Below are positions 47,550 to 55,564 of a stretch of DNA of 64,000 bases, in pieces. A program made the translations under genes and the position numbers. The stretch is from SCTD01 sp963784675 (GTDB lineage Bacteria; Actinomycetota; Actinomycetes; Mycobacteriales; SCTD01). The first letter of the stretch is position 1. Each line of letters opens with the position of its first letter. The stretch is taken from assembly GCA_963784675.1 (NCBI GenBank), contig CAWASE010000023.1, positions 62,001 through 126,000 on the forward strand, given 5' to 3'. The notes under the pieces were generated by a model. It saw only the letters and a program-made list of their open reading frames with translations, had not been told where the DNA came from and made no database searches.

Positions 47550-48445
47550 CAGTTCAGCTTCAGCTGCGCCGTGGCCCGGTCGTGGTCGCTCGCGTGCTTC
47601 AGGACGACGCCTAGCGTGGTGCGGACGGCCTCCTCGTCCAGCGTGTCGAGCCCTAGTGCCAGCAGCGTGCGGGCCCAGTCGATCGACTCCGAGATCGACG
47701 GCGACTTCTTCAGCTCCATCGAGCGCAAGGCGCGCACGGTGCGCACGAGCGAGTCGGCGAGCTGCTCGGCGATCTCGGGCACGCGCGACAGCACGATGGC
47801 CTTCTCGCGGTCGGCGCTCGGGTAGTCCAGGTGCAGGTAGAGACAGCGACGCTTGAGCGCCTCGGACAGCTCGCGCGTCGCGTTGGAGGTCAGGAAGACG
47901 ATCGGGCGTCGGGTGGCCTTGATGGTGCCGAGCTCGGGGATGGTGATCTGGAAGTCCGACAGCACCTCCAGCAGCAGGCCCTCGACCTCGACGTCGGCCT
48001 TGTCGGTCTCGTCGATGAGCAGGACGGTCGGGTCCTCGCGCCGGATCGCGGTCAGCAGCGGGCGCGAGAGCAGGAACTCCTCGGCGAAGACGTCGTCGTG
48101 GATCTCGTCCCACGCGGCGTCGTCGCTGGCCGCCTGGATGCGGAGCAGCTGCTTCTTGTAGTTCCACTCGTACAGCGCCCGGGCCTCGTCCAGGCCCTCG
48201 TAGCACTGCAGGCGGATCAGCTCGGAGCCGGTGGCCTCGGCGACGGCCTTGGCGAGCTCGGTCTTGCCGACGCCTGCCGGGCCCTCGACCAGCAGCGGCT
48301 TGCCGAGCCGGTCGGCGAGGAACACCGTGGTGGCGATGGCGTCGTCGGTCAGGTAGCCGGCGGCGGACAGCCGCTCCTTCACGTCGGCGGCGGACGCGAA
48401 CTGGGGCTGCAGCACGAACTCTCCCGGGGTTGGACCGGACCTCAT
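47549..48445 (-). CDS. MoxR-family AAA+ ATPase
   Basis: A 298-residue AAA+ ATPase of the MoxR/CoxD type. Walker A GPAGVGKTELAKAVA, Walker B VLLIDETDKADVEVE and sensor region FLTSNATRELSEALKRRCLY are visible. It is co-transcribed with the VWA gene (TGATG overlap), its usual functional partner, and probably remodels a target protein complex. ATG 48445 is the first start giving the family N-terminus. It diverges from the oxidoreductase gene over 45 bases, which must hold both promoters. Confidence 0.9.
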   Translation of the reverse strand: MRSGPTPGEFVLQPQFASAADVKERLSAAGYLTDDAIATTVFLADRLGKPLLVEGPAGVGKTELAKAVAEATGSELIRLQCYEGLDEARALYEWNYKKQLLRIQAASDDAAWDEIHDDVFAEEFLLSRPLLTAIRREDPTVLLIDETDKADVEVEGLLLEVLSDFQITIPELGTIKATRRPIVFLTSNATRELSEALKRRCLYLHLDYPSADREKAIVLSRVPEIAEQLADSLVRTVRALRSMELKKSPSISESIDWARTLLALGLDTLDEEAVRTTLGVVLKHASDHDRATAQLKLN

Positions 48446-48490
48446 TCTGCCCGATGGTGTCGCCGCGGCTGGTCGGGGCACGGGCTGGGC

Positions 48491-49339
48491 ATGAGAGTCG
48501 CCTTCCTCGGCCTGGGTCGCATGGGCACCCGACTGGCCGGCCACGTCCTGTCCGCAGACCACGACCTGACCGTCTGGAACCGCACGCCCGGGCGGGCCGA
48601 CGACCTCGTCGCCGCCGGGGCGCGAGAGGCCGCCAGCGTCGCCGAGGCTGTCAACGGAGCCGACGCGGTCGTGCTGATGCTGTTCGGGCCCGACAGCGTC
48701 CGCGAGGTGCTGCCCCAGCTCGGCGGCGCCCGCGGCGCGCTGGTCATCGACTGCACGACCATCGCGCCGTCCGACGCCCGCGAGTTCGCCGTCACCGCAG
48801 CGACGCTGGGCCTGCGGTACCTGGACGCTCCGGTGGCAGGCTCGCTGCAGCCCGCCACGGACGGCACCCTCGGCGTGCTGGTCGGAGCCGCCGAGCCCGA
48901 CTTCCAGGCGGCCCGGCCGCTGCTGGAGCTGTGGGGCGATCCGGCGAAGGTGCGGCTCGTCGGGGAGGTCGGCGCGGGCAGCGCGCTCAAGCTGTGCGTC
49001 AACCAGGGCATCGGGGTGCTGGCGGCCGGGCTGGGCGAGTCGCTGCGGCTCGGCGCCGAGCTCGGCCTGGACCGCACCGTGCTGCTGGACGTGCTCGGCG
49101 GGGCGATGTACGGCTGGGTGCTCGGGCAGAAGCGCGCCGCGGTCGAGACCGGTGACTACAGCGGCACCCAGTTCAGCCTGGACCTGCTGATCAAGGATCT
49201 CGGCCTGGCGGTCGACGCCGGGGACGGCGCGGACCTCGCCGTCACGCGAGCGGTCCTGGCGCACGCCGAGGACGCGCAGCACGCCGGCCACGGTCCGGAC
49301 GACTACGCCGCGCTCGTCGGCCACCTCGCCGGCCCCTGA
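48491..49339 (+). CDS. NAD(P)-dependent oxidoreductase, 3-hydroxyisobutyrate dehydrogenase family
   Basis: A 282-residue beta-hydroxyacid dehydrogenase. The N-terminal Rossmann loop is MRVAFLGLGRMGTRLAGHVL; the family substrate motif is LDAPVAGSLQPATDGTLGVL, and the catalytic lysine sits in GSALKLCVNQGIGV. It oxidises or reduces a small hydroxyacid or aldehyde; substrate unknown. ATG 48491 has only a weak ribosome site (GGGCTGGG). It is the only plus-strand gene in this area. Confidence 0.87.
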   Translation: MRVAFLGLGRMGTRLAGHVLSADHDLTVWNRTPGRADDLVAAGAREAASVAEAVNGADAVVLMLFGPDSVREVLPQLGGARGALVIDCTTIAPSDAREFAVTAATLGLRYLDAPVAGSLQPATDGTLGVLVGAAEPDFQAARPLLELWGDPAKVRLVGEVGAGSALKLCVNQGIGVLAAGLGESLRLGAELGLDRTVLLDVLGGAMYGWVLGQKRAAVETGDYSGTQFSLDLLIKDLGLAVDAGDGADLAVTRAVLAHAEDAQHAGHGPDDYAALVGHLAGP

Positions 49340-49567
49340 TCAGGGCGGCCGGCGGTCCGGTGCCCGTCGGCGCAGGGCCACGACCGCCAGAGCGAACAGC
49401 GCACCGAGCACGGCTCCCGGCACACCGAGCTCGATCACCGCGAACCAGGCCGTCGGAGGATAGGCGAACAGTCCCAGCACCCCGCCGGCCACGCCGCCGA
49501 GCAGGCCTCCGGTGAGCGCGCCCAGCCCGACGACCTGCTCGTCGGTGCGCGCTGCCGGCCGGCTCAC
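49340..49567 (-). CDS. Small glycine-rich two-helix membrane protein
   Basis: A 75-residue protein with two hydrophobic segments (GLGALTGGLLGGVAGGVLGLFAY shortened core at residues 14-36; AVIELGVPGAVLGALFALAVVA at 43-64) containing glycine-zipper spacing, and a basic C-terminus. GTG 49567 is the start. Function unknown; its end abuts the oxidoreductase stop. The hydrophobic pattern supports coding but there is no family assignment. Confidence 0.55.
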   Translation of the reverse strand: MSRPAARTDEQVVGLGALTGGLLGGVAGGVLGLFAYPPTAWFAVIELGVPGAVLGALFALAVVALRRRAPDRRPP

Positions 49568-49597
49568 CGGCTGAGCATCGCACCCGGCGGCACGCGG

Positions 49598-51334
49598 CTA
49601 CGACAGCGCGTTCAGCCGGCGCTGCAGCGGCCACCAGGACGTGCGCGTGCGGGTGGAGGCGTAGTCGTAGAGACTGCCGCCCACCGAGGTGCTGTCCAGC
49701 GCGCCGTCGACGAAGGCCGTGACGTCGGTGTCGGTGACCGGGCTGCCGCCGGAGTTGGTGTACCCCCGGCCGGCCAGGTGCACCGGCAGCCCGGTCCAGG
49801 CCGCGGCGTAGCGGGCGTTGGTGCTGCTGTAGTCGCGCACGCACGCGCCGCGGCAGCTGCTCGGCCAGTAGGACATCGGCACCACGACGTCGGAGGTCTC
49901 CCCCACGCCCTTCCACGGGAAGCCCTCCCACGTCTCGCCGCGGCCGTCGGTGGCGGTGGGCTGCGGGGTGATCGCGGCGAGCGGGACGTCGGTGCGGGCG
50001 CGGACCGAGCGCAGGTGCTCGACCGCGCGCGCGTTCATCGTCGGCCGGGACACCTCGTTGCTGGCGCCCCACCCGGTGTGCGCCTCGATGTCGACGCCGA
50101 CCGCGTCGAAGCGCCCGCCGCCGGCTGAGGCGAAGTCAGCGATCGCCAGCGTGCGGCGCAGGTCGCGACCCATGTCGCCGTAGCCCGGCAGGTACCAGCC
50201 GACGACCTGCAGGCCGCGAGCGTGCGCGGCATCGAGCCAGTCGCCGGCGCGGGAGGCCAGGTCGAAGCCGACGCTGAACCGCGAGGTCTGCAGGTAGACG
50301 GTGCGCACCCCCTGGCTGCGCAGGTCGTCCAGCGCCGCGTCGCGGGACAGCGACGCGCCGGACAGCTCGTAGTCGTACAGGTCGACCCAGGCGCCCAGGC
50401 CCCGGAAGGCTCCGACGGTGTCCGGGGAGAGCCAGGGCGTCCACGTCCCGTCGGCAGGCAGCGTGCGCAGGACCAGCCGACCGGCGGCGTCGCGCGCCGC
50501 GGCGACGACGCCTCCGCCGTCGACCGCCGCGGCCGGGCCGGACGACATCGCACCGGCGACCGTGCCGAAGCCGGACCAGCCACGACCGCGCAGATAGCGG
50601 TTGTGGCGCAGCTGGCCGTCGTCGCCGCGGACCAGCACGTCGATGCTGCCGTCGGCGGTGCTGGCGGCCGCGGGCTCGGAGTGCAGCGCGCCACCCAGGC
50701 TGTTCCAGCCCGACCAGCGTCCCCCTGCCGGGTAGTAGGTGTGCTGCAGGGTGCCGTCGCTGCCGCGGGCGAACACGTCGAGCCGGCCAGCGGTCATCGC
50801 GACCGCCGACGGCGCCGAGGCCAGCGAACCGCCCAGCCGCTCCCAGCCGGACCACCGGCTGCCGTCGAACCACCTGTGCCACAGCGCGCTGTCGTCGCCC
50901 GTGACGAACACGTCCAGGCGACGCGACCCCCACGAGACGACCGTCGGCGCCCCCCGGAAGCTGCCGCCGAGGTGCGTCCAGGCCGACCAGCTGCCGTCCC
51001 GCGCGTACTTCTGCACGAGCTGGCCCGAGCCGCCGCGGGCGAACACGTCCAGCCGGCCGGGGCTCATCGACGCCGCCGCCGGCTTGGACGTCAGCGTCCC
51101 GCCGAGGGACCGGGTGCCCGACCAGCGCCCGGACGCGTCGCGGCTCTGCTGCTGCAGGTCGCTGCGGGCCCCCAGCGTGAAGACGTCCAGCGTGTCGCCG
51201 CCCGCGGAGACGATCGCCGGGGACCGACGCTCGACCGACGCCGTGTCGGCGTACTGCGCGGCGTCGGCCGGCCCGAGCGGGACGAGCACGGAGGCGAGCA
51301 GGGCGGCCAGGACCAGGTGGGGCGTGCGCAGCAT
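49598..51334 (-). CDS. Secreted PLL-type lectin propeller fused to a TIM-barrel-like domain
   Basis: A protein of about 578 residues. A signal peptide (PHLVLAALLASVLVPLGPADA) is followed by roughly 270 residues of repeats of about 45-50 residues containing LDVFARG and WSGW-type motifs (RWSGTRSLGGTL, SWSAWTHLGGSF, RWSGWERLGGSL, RWSGWNSLGGAL), like fucose-binding PLL lectins. The C-terminal ~260 residues look like a TIM barrel (GLGAWVDLYDYELSG, VRTVYLQTSRF, LQVVGWYLPGYGD, DAVGVDIEAHTGW, VVVPMSYWPSSC), with Asp/Glu on barrel strands as in glycoside hydrolases. ATG 51346 is an alternative start. A carbohydrate-binding and -cleaving role is inferred. Confidence 0.72.
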   Translation of the reverse strand: MLRTPHLVLAALLASVLVPLGPADAAQYADTASVERRSPAIVSAGGDTLDVFTLGARSDLQQQSRDASGRWSGTRSLGGTLTSKPAAASMSPGRLDVFARGGSGQLVQKYARDGSWSAWTHLGGSFRGAPTVVSWGSRRLDVFVTGDDSALWHRWFDGSRWSGWERLGGSLASAPSAVAMTAGRLDVFARGSDGTLQHTYYPAGGRWSGWNSLGGALHSEPAAASTADGSIDVLVRGDDGQLRHNRYLRGRGWSGFGTVAGAMSSGPAAAVDGGGVVAAARDAAGRLVLRTLPADGTWTPWLSPDTVGAFRGLGAWVDLYDYELSGASLSRDAALDDLRSQGVRTVYLQTSRFSVGFDLASRAGDWLDAAHARGLQVVGWYLPGYGDMGRDLRRTLAIADFASAGGGRFDAVGVDIEAHTGWGASNEVSRPTMNARAVEHLRSVRARTDVPLAAITPQPTATDGRGETWEGFPWKGVGETSDVVVPMSYWPSSCRGACVRDYSSTNARYAAAWTGLPVHLAGRGYTNSGGSPVTDTDVTAFVDGALDSTSVGGSLYDYASTRTRTSWWPLQRRLNALS

Positions 51335-51424
51335 GCGGTCCAGCATGCCTCGCGACCTGCCGGCGCGGAGCAGAACGATCAACCTCTCCGCGCGCCGACC
51401 GGTCGAGCCGGCCGGCCGAACGGC

Positions 51425-52669
51425 TCAGCTCCGGACATGCCCGTCGCCGGTGACCACGTAGGTGGTGCTGGTCAGCTCGGGCAGGCCCATCGGGCCGCGC
51501 GCGTGCAGCTTCTGGGTGCTGATGCCGATCTCGGCGCCGAAGCCGAACTGCTCGCCGTCGGTGAAGCGGGTGCTGGCGTTGACCATGATCGCGGCGCTGT
51601 CGAGCGAGCGGATGAACTGGCGCGAGGCCGCCAGGTCGCGGGTCACGATGGCCTCGGTGTGCCCGCTGCCCCAGCGCCGGATGTGCGCGACGGCGTCCGC
51701 CAGCGAGTCGACGACGCCGACGGCGAGGTCCAGCGACAGGTACTCCGCCGCCCAGTCGTCGTCGGTGGCGGCCGGCGCCGTGCCGTCGTAGGCGGCGGCC
51801 CGGGAGTCGACGTGCAGCGTCACCCCGGCCTCGTGCAGGGCGGCGACCGCCAGCGGCAGGAAGGCCGGCGCAACCGCGGCGTGCACGAGCAGCGTCTCGG
51901 CGGCGTTGCAGACGCTCGGTCGGTGGGTCTTGGCGTTGAGGATGATGTCGACGGCCATGGCCAGGTCGGCGCTCTCGTCGACGTAGACCGTGCAGTTGCC
52001 GACGCCGGTCTCGATCACCGGCACCAGCGACTCGCTGACGACCGCCTGGATGAGCCCGGCCCCCCCGCGCGGGATGAGCACGTCGACCAGACCGCGCGCC
52101 TGCATCAGCTCCTTGACGCTGGAGCGGTCGGTGCCCGGCACCAGCTGGATGCTGTCGGCCGGCATGCCGGTGGCGGTGGCCGCCGCCGCCAGCACCTGCA
52201 CCAGCACCGTGTTGGAGCGGTAGGCGCTGGCCGAGCCCCGCAGCAGCACCGCGTTGCCGCTCTTCAGGCACAGCCCAGCGGCGTCGGCGGTGACGTTCGG
52301 CCGGGCCTCGTAGACGATCCCCACGACGCCGAGCGGCACCCGCACCTGCCGCAGCTCGAGCCCGTTCGGCAGCGACGACCCGCGGACCACCTCCCCGACC
52401 GGGTCCGGCAGCGTCGCGACGTGCCGCAACCCGTCGGCCATCGCCCGGACGCGGGCCGGGGTGAGGGTCAGCCGGTCCAGCATCGCCTGTGTCGTCCCCG
52501 CCTCGCGCCCGGCGTCGACGTCCTCGGCGTTGGCGGCCAGGATGCGGTCCTGCTCGGCGACGAGCGCGTCGGCCATCGCCCGCAGCGCGGCGTCCTTGGC
52601 CGCCGTCGACAGCGGCGCCAGCCCGGCCGCCGCCACCCGGGCCCGCTTCGCCACCTCGACAACGCTCAT
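51425..52669 (-). CDS. proA: Glutamate-5-semialdehyde dehydrogenase
   Basis: A 414-residue ProA, which reduces gamma-glutamyl phosphate with NADPH in proline synthesis. The family signature VPLGVVGIVYEARPNVTADA and the catalytic cysteine region RPSVCNAAETLLVH are present. ATG 52669 is used in preference to GTG 52672, with AGG just upstream. It is separated from proB by three genes, although the two are usually adjacent. Confidence 0.95.
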   Translation of the reverse strand: MSVVEVAKRARVAAAGLAPLSTAAKDAALRAMADALVAEQDRILAANAEDVDAGREAGTTQAMLDRLTLTPARVRAMADGLRHVATLPDPVGEVVRGSSLPNGLELRQVRVPLGVVGIVYEARPNVTADAAGLCLKSGNAVLLRGSASAYRSNTVLVQVLAAAATATGMPADSIQLVPGTDRSSVKELMQARGLVDVLIPRGGAGLIQAVVSESLVPVIETGVGNCTVYVDESADLAMAVDIILNAKTHRPSVCNAAETLLVHAAVAPAFLPLAVAALHEAGVTLHVDSRAAAYDGTAPAATDDDWAAEYLSLDLAVGVVDSLADAVAHIRRWGSGHTEAIVTRDLAASRQFIRSLDSAAIMVNASTRFTDGEQFGFGAEIGISTQKLHARGPMGLPELTSTTYVVTGDGHVRS

Positions 52670-52704
52670 CACCTGATCGTAGGCAGCCCTGCGAGGATGG
52701 CGCG

Positions 52705-53361
52705 GTGAAGTCCGTCGCCCTGCTCGCCGCGCTGCTGACCCTCAGCGCCTGCACCTCCACCCCTGCCGGCTCCGCCCAGGGCTCGCCGTCGCCGGCCGAC
52801 CCCTGCGCGGCCGCGCGCAACCAGCCGCCGGACGGCAGCCAGGAGGAGCGCCTGCAGGCCGACCTGGACGGGGACGGCCGCAGCGACGAGGTCGTCTCCT
52901 GGCTGGTCGACGGCGCCCGCGTCACCCAGGCGTGGCTGGCCGACGGCCAGAACTTCGCGCCCGAGCCGGTGTTCGCCGGCCTGCCGATCCTGGCGGCCGA
53001 CGTCGACGGCGACGGGCGCGCCGAGGTGTTCGCCGGCACCGGTACCGGCGCCGGCGGCCTGTTCCGGCTGGACGGCTGCCGCCTCCTGCCGGTGACCCTG
53101 GCCGGGTCGCCCTGGAGCTACCCGGTCGGCGCCGGCTCGGCCCTGGTGTGCACGACCGCCCCGCGGCTCGAGCTGTTCACGACGGCCGCGGCGACCAGCC
53201 CGCTGCCGTCCGGCGGTTCGGACCTGACCCCTGCGCCCGGGACCCCCGGCACCTCGAGCCGGGTCGACCGTTTCGACCTGGCCGGCGGCGTGCTCACCGC
53301 TGCCGGGACGGCGTCGTTGCCGGGCCCGGTGCCGCCCGGTGAGCCGGTGCGCTGCGGCTGA
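52705..53361 (+). CDS. Lipoprotein with calcium-binding-like FG-GAP motifs
   Basis: A 218-residue lipoprotein: signal helix (VALLAALLTLSAC) with lipobox LSAC, a short Ser/Pro spacer, then two DxDGDG loops (ADLDGDGRSDEVVSW and ADVDGDGRAEVFAGT) of the FG-GAP/VCBS type that bind calcium in propellers. Only about two such units are present, so it is a partial propeller or a short ligand-binding domain. GTG 52705 has GAGGATG upstream. Its stop abuts the stop of the convergent transglutaminase gene with no gap (TGATCA). Confidence 0.75.
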   Translation: MKSVALLAALLTLSACTSTPAGSAQGSPSPADPCAAARNQPPDGSQEERLQADLDGDGRSDEVVSWLVDGARVTQAWLADGQNFAPEPVFAGLPILAADVDGDGRAEVFAGTGTGAGGLFRLDGCRLLPVTLAGSPWSYPVGAGSALVCTTAPRLELFTTAAATSPLPSGGSDLTPAPGTPGTSSRVDRFDLAGGVLTAAGTASLPGPVPPGEPVRCG

Positions 53362-54240
53362 TCAGTCGACGGTGAGGCGCAGCTCGGGAGCCTGCGCGTC
53401 GCAGGTCAGACGGCGCTCGCTGGTCAGCGTCCCGCGGCCGGGGCCGGTGAACCAGCCGGAGGTGGGCGGCACGTCGCGGTAGTCGCGTCCGACCGCGACG
53501 GTGACGTAGCGACGGTCGGCGCGCCGCGCGTGCGTCGGGTCGAAGGCGACGACGCGGGCGCCACCCGCCGCGGGGACCAGCACCTCGACCCAGGCGTGCG
53601 TGCCGCCCTGGCCGACCAGGTGCCCGGAGACGTAGCGGCAGGCGATGCCGGTCGTGCGCAGGATCGACAGCATGACGTGCGCCTGGTCCTGGCAGACGCC
53701 CTCACCGAGCGCCAGCGCCTGCGCCGCCGTCGTGCTGACCGTCGTGGCCCCGAGGCGGTAGCGGATGCGGTCGCGCACCAGCGCGCAGACCTCGTCGGCC
53801 GCCTCCAGCGGGTCCTGGCCGCGGTAGCGGGCGGCGATCGTCCGCAGCGCCCGGTCCGGACGCGTGAGGACGCTCGCCGCGAGCAGCCGAGGGTCGGTGA
53901 GCAGCCCGGCCGAGCCGGGCGCTGCGCTGCCGCTGCGCTCGACGGCGACGTTCACCAGCATCTCCAGCGACGCCGGGACGGCTGCCAGGCGCACCGTGCA
54001 GTGCCGGTTGCCGTCGACGTCGGTGTGCCAGGTCAGCGAGGCCCGCGGGTCGCTGACCTCGATCGCGCCGAGCATCAGCCGCTGGTCGCCGTGCTGGGTC
54101 GGCGGCACGACGACGAGGCGGTGCAGCAGGTCGCGGACCGGACGGTCGTAGTCGTAGCGGAACGACTGGCGGAGCCGGTACCGGACGGGTGCGTCCGCGG
54201 CGAGCAGCAGCGGCCCGGCGGAGCGGCGCTCGCTGGTCAT
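53362..54240 (-). CDS. Transglutaminase-like cysteine protease
   Basis: A 292-residue protein with an N-terminal Bacterial transglutaminase-associated domain (YRLRQSFRYDYDRPVRDLLH) and a transglutaminase-like fold with the Cys-His-Asp triad in GEGVCQDQAHVML, GGTHAWVEVLVP and VVAFDPTHARR. Such proteins are the third partner of the alpha-E/ATP-grasp group, probably cleaving or forming isopeptide bonds, but here the gene is about 52 kb from those partners (another copy could lie beyond the window). Its ATG overlaps the stop of a small upstream ORF. Confidence 0.88.
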   Translation of the reverse strand: MTSERRSAGPLLLAADAPVRYRLRQSFRYDYDRPVRDLLHRLVVVPPTQHGDQRLMLGAIEVSDPRASLTWHTDVDGNRHCTVRLAAVPASLEMLVNVAVERSGSAAPGSAGLLTDPRLLAASVLTRPDRALRTIAARYRGQDPLEAADEVCALVRDRIRYRLGATTVSTTAAQALALGEGVCQDQAHVMLSILRTTGIACRYVSGHLVGQGGTHAWVEVLVPAAGGARVVAFDPTHARRADRRYVTVAVGRDYRDVPPTSGWFTGPGRGTLTSERRLTCDAQAPELRLTVD

Positions 54241-54365
54241 GCGCCCTCCTCGGCCCGGACCGTCGTCCGGTCCGGCCCGGTGCCGGTGTCGGTGCCGGTG
54301 CCGGCACCGGTGCCGAGCAGGGCGACGCCCACCCCCAGCCCGTCGCGGACCTGCTCCAGCAGCAT
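54237..54365 (-). CDS. Possible 42-residue coupled ORF upstream of the transglutaminase gene
   Basis: ATG 54365 opens a 42-codon frame starting MLLEQVRDGLGVGVALLGTG, with a G-T-D low-complexity middle and an acidic end (VRAEEGA). Its TGA overlaps the transglutaminase ATG (ATGA), the coupling arrangement used throughout this window. No ribosome site of quality and no homology recognised, so it may be either a real leader-type peptide or chance. Confidence 0.3.
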   Translation of the reverse strand: MLLEQVRDGLGVGVALLGTGAGTGTDTGTGPDRTTVRAEEGA

Positions 54366-54462
54366 GGCGGGAAGCCTGCCCAGCGGATGTTTCCGCAGCG
54401 TTTCGGTTCCTGGTCAGATCTACGACGGTCCCGAGACGATCCCGGCCCTGCGCGCGCAGGGG

Positions 54463-55539
54463 TCAGAGCACGACGAGGTCGTCGCGGTGCACGACCTCGC
54501 GCAGGCCCAGCTCGCGGGTGGAGCGGCCCAGCAGCGCCGGCAGCTCGCCCGCGTCGTAGGCCACCAGCCCGCGCGCGACCGCGACCCCGTCGGTGCCGAC
54601 CAGCTCGACGGGATCTCCTGCGGAGAACTCGCCCTCGACCGCGACCACCCCCGCCGGCAGCAGCGAGCTGCGACGCTCGCAGACCGCCCGGACGGCGCCG
54701 TCGTCCAGCACCAGCCGGCCGACCGGGGTCGAGGCGTGCGCCAGCCACAGCAGCCGCCCGGACGAGCGGGTGCCGGTGGGGGTGAACACGGTGCCGCCTC
54801 GTCCGGCGAGCCCGGCGGCGACGTGGGCGGTGGCGGTGAGCAGCACCGGCACCCCGGCCCGCGTGGCCAGGGCCGCAGCCTCGACCTTGCTGGCCATGCC
54901 ACCGCTGCCGAGCCCGGCCCGGCCGGTGCCGCCGACGGCGATCCCCACGAGATCCTGCCGTCCGGTCACCGTCGGGACCAGCCGTGATCCGGGCAGGGAC
55001 GGGTCGCCGTCGTAGAGCCCGTCGACGTCGGACAGCAGCACCAGGGCGTCGGCGCGCACGAGGTGGGCGACGAGCGCCGCGAGCCGGTCGTTGTCCCCGA
55101 ACCGGATCTCGTCGGTCGCCACGGCGTCGTTCTCGTTGACGACCGGCACGACCCCGAGGGCCAGCAACCGGTCCAGCGTCGTCTGGGCGTTGCGGTAGTG
55201 CGAGCGGCGGACGACGTCGTCGGCGGTCAGCAGCACCTGCCCGACGGTGCGCCCGTGCCGGCCGAAGGCCGAGGCGTACCGCTGCACGAGCAGCATCTGG
55301 CCGACCGAGGCCGCGGCCTGCTGGGTGGCCAGGTCGCGCGGCCGTCGCACCAGCCCCAGCGGCGCGAGGCCGGCGGCGATCGCGCCGGAGGACACCAGGA
55401 CCAGCTGTCCCTGGCGGGTCGCGAGCGCATCGACGAGAGCGTCCAGCCGTTGCGGGTCCAGCCCGCCGGCGGCTGTGGTCAGCGAAGAGGAGCCGACCTT
55501 CACCACCAGCCGCCGGGCGTCCGCGACCGCTGCGCGGCT
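54463..55539 (-). CDS. proB: Glutamate 5-kinase
   Basis: A 358-residue ProB, first enzyme of proline synthesis, phosphorylating the gamma carboxylate of glutamate. It has the amino-acid-kinase domain (RLVVKVGSSSLTTAAGGL, LVSSGAIAAGLAPLGL, VPVVNENDAVATDEIRFGDN, VLLSDVDGLYDGDPSL, VGGTGRAGLGSGGMASKVEA) and a C-terminal PUA domain. GTG 55539 gives the family N-terminus; GTG 55548 is an alternative. It follows obgE after 25 bases. Confidence 0.95.
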   Translation of the reverse strand, partial: SRAAVADARRLVVKVGSSSLTTAAGGLDPQRLDALVDALATRQGQLVLVSSGAIAAGLAPLGLVRRPRDLATQQAAASVGQMLLVQRYASAFGRHGRTVGQVLLTADDVVRRSHYRNAQTTLDRLLALGVVPVVNENDAVATDEIRFGDNDRLAALVAHLVRADALVLLSDVDGLYDGDPSLPGSRLVPTVTGRQDLVGIAVGGTGRAGLGSGGMASKVEAAALATRAGVPVLLTATAHVAAGLAGRGGTVFTPTGTRSSGRLLWLAHASTPVGRLVLDDGAVRAVCERRSSLLPAGVVAVEGEFSAGDPVELVGTDGVAVARGLVAYDAGELPALLGRSTRELGLREVVHRDDLVVL

Positions 55540-55564
55540 CACCTCGTCCACTACGCGGGCCCCG

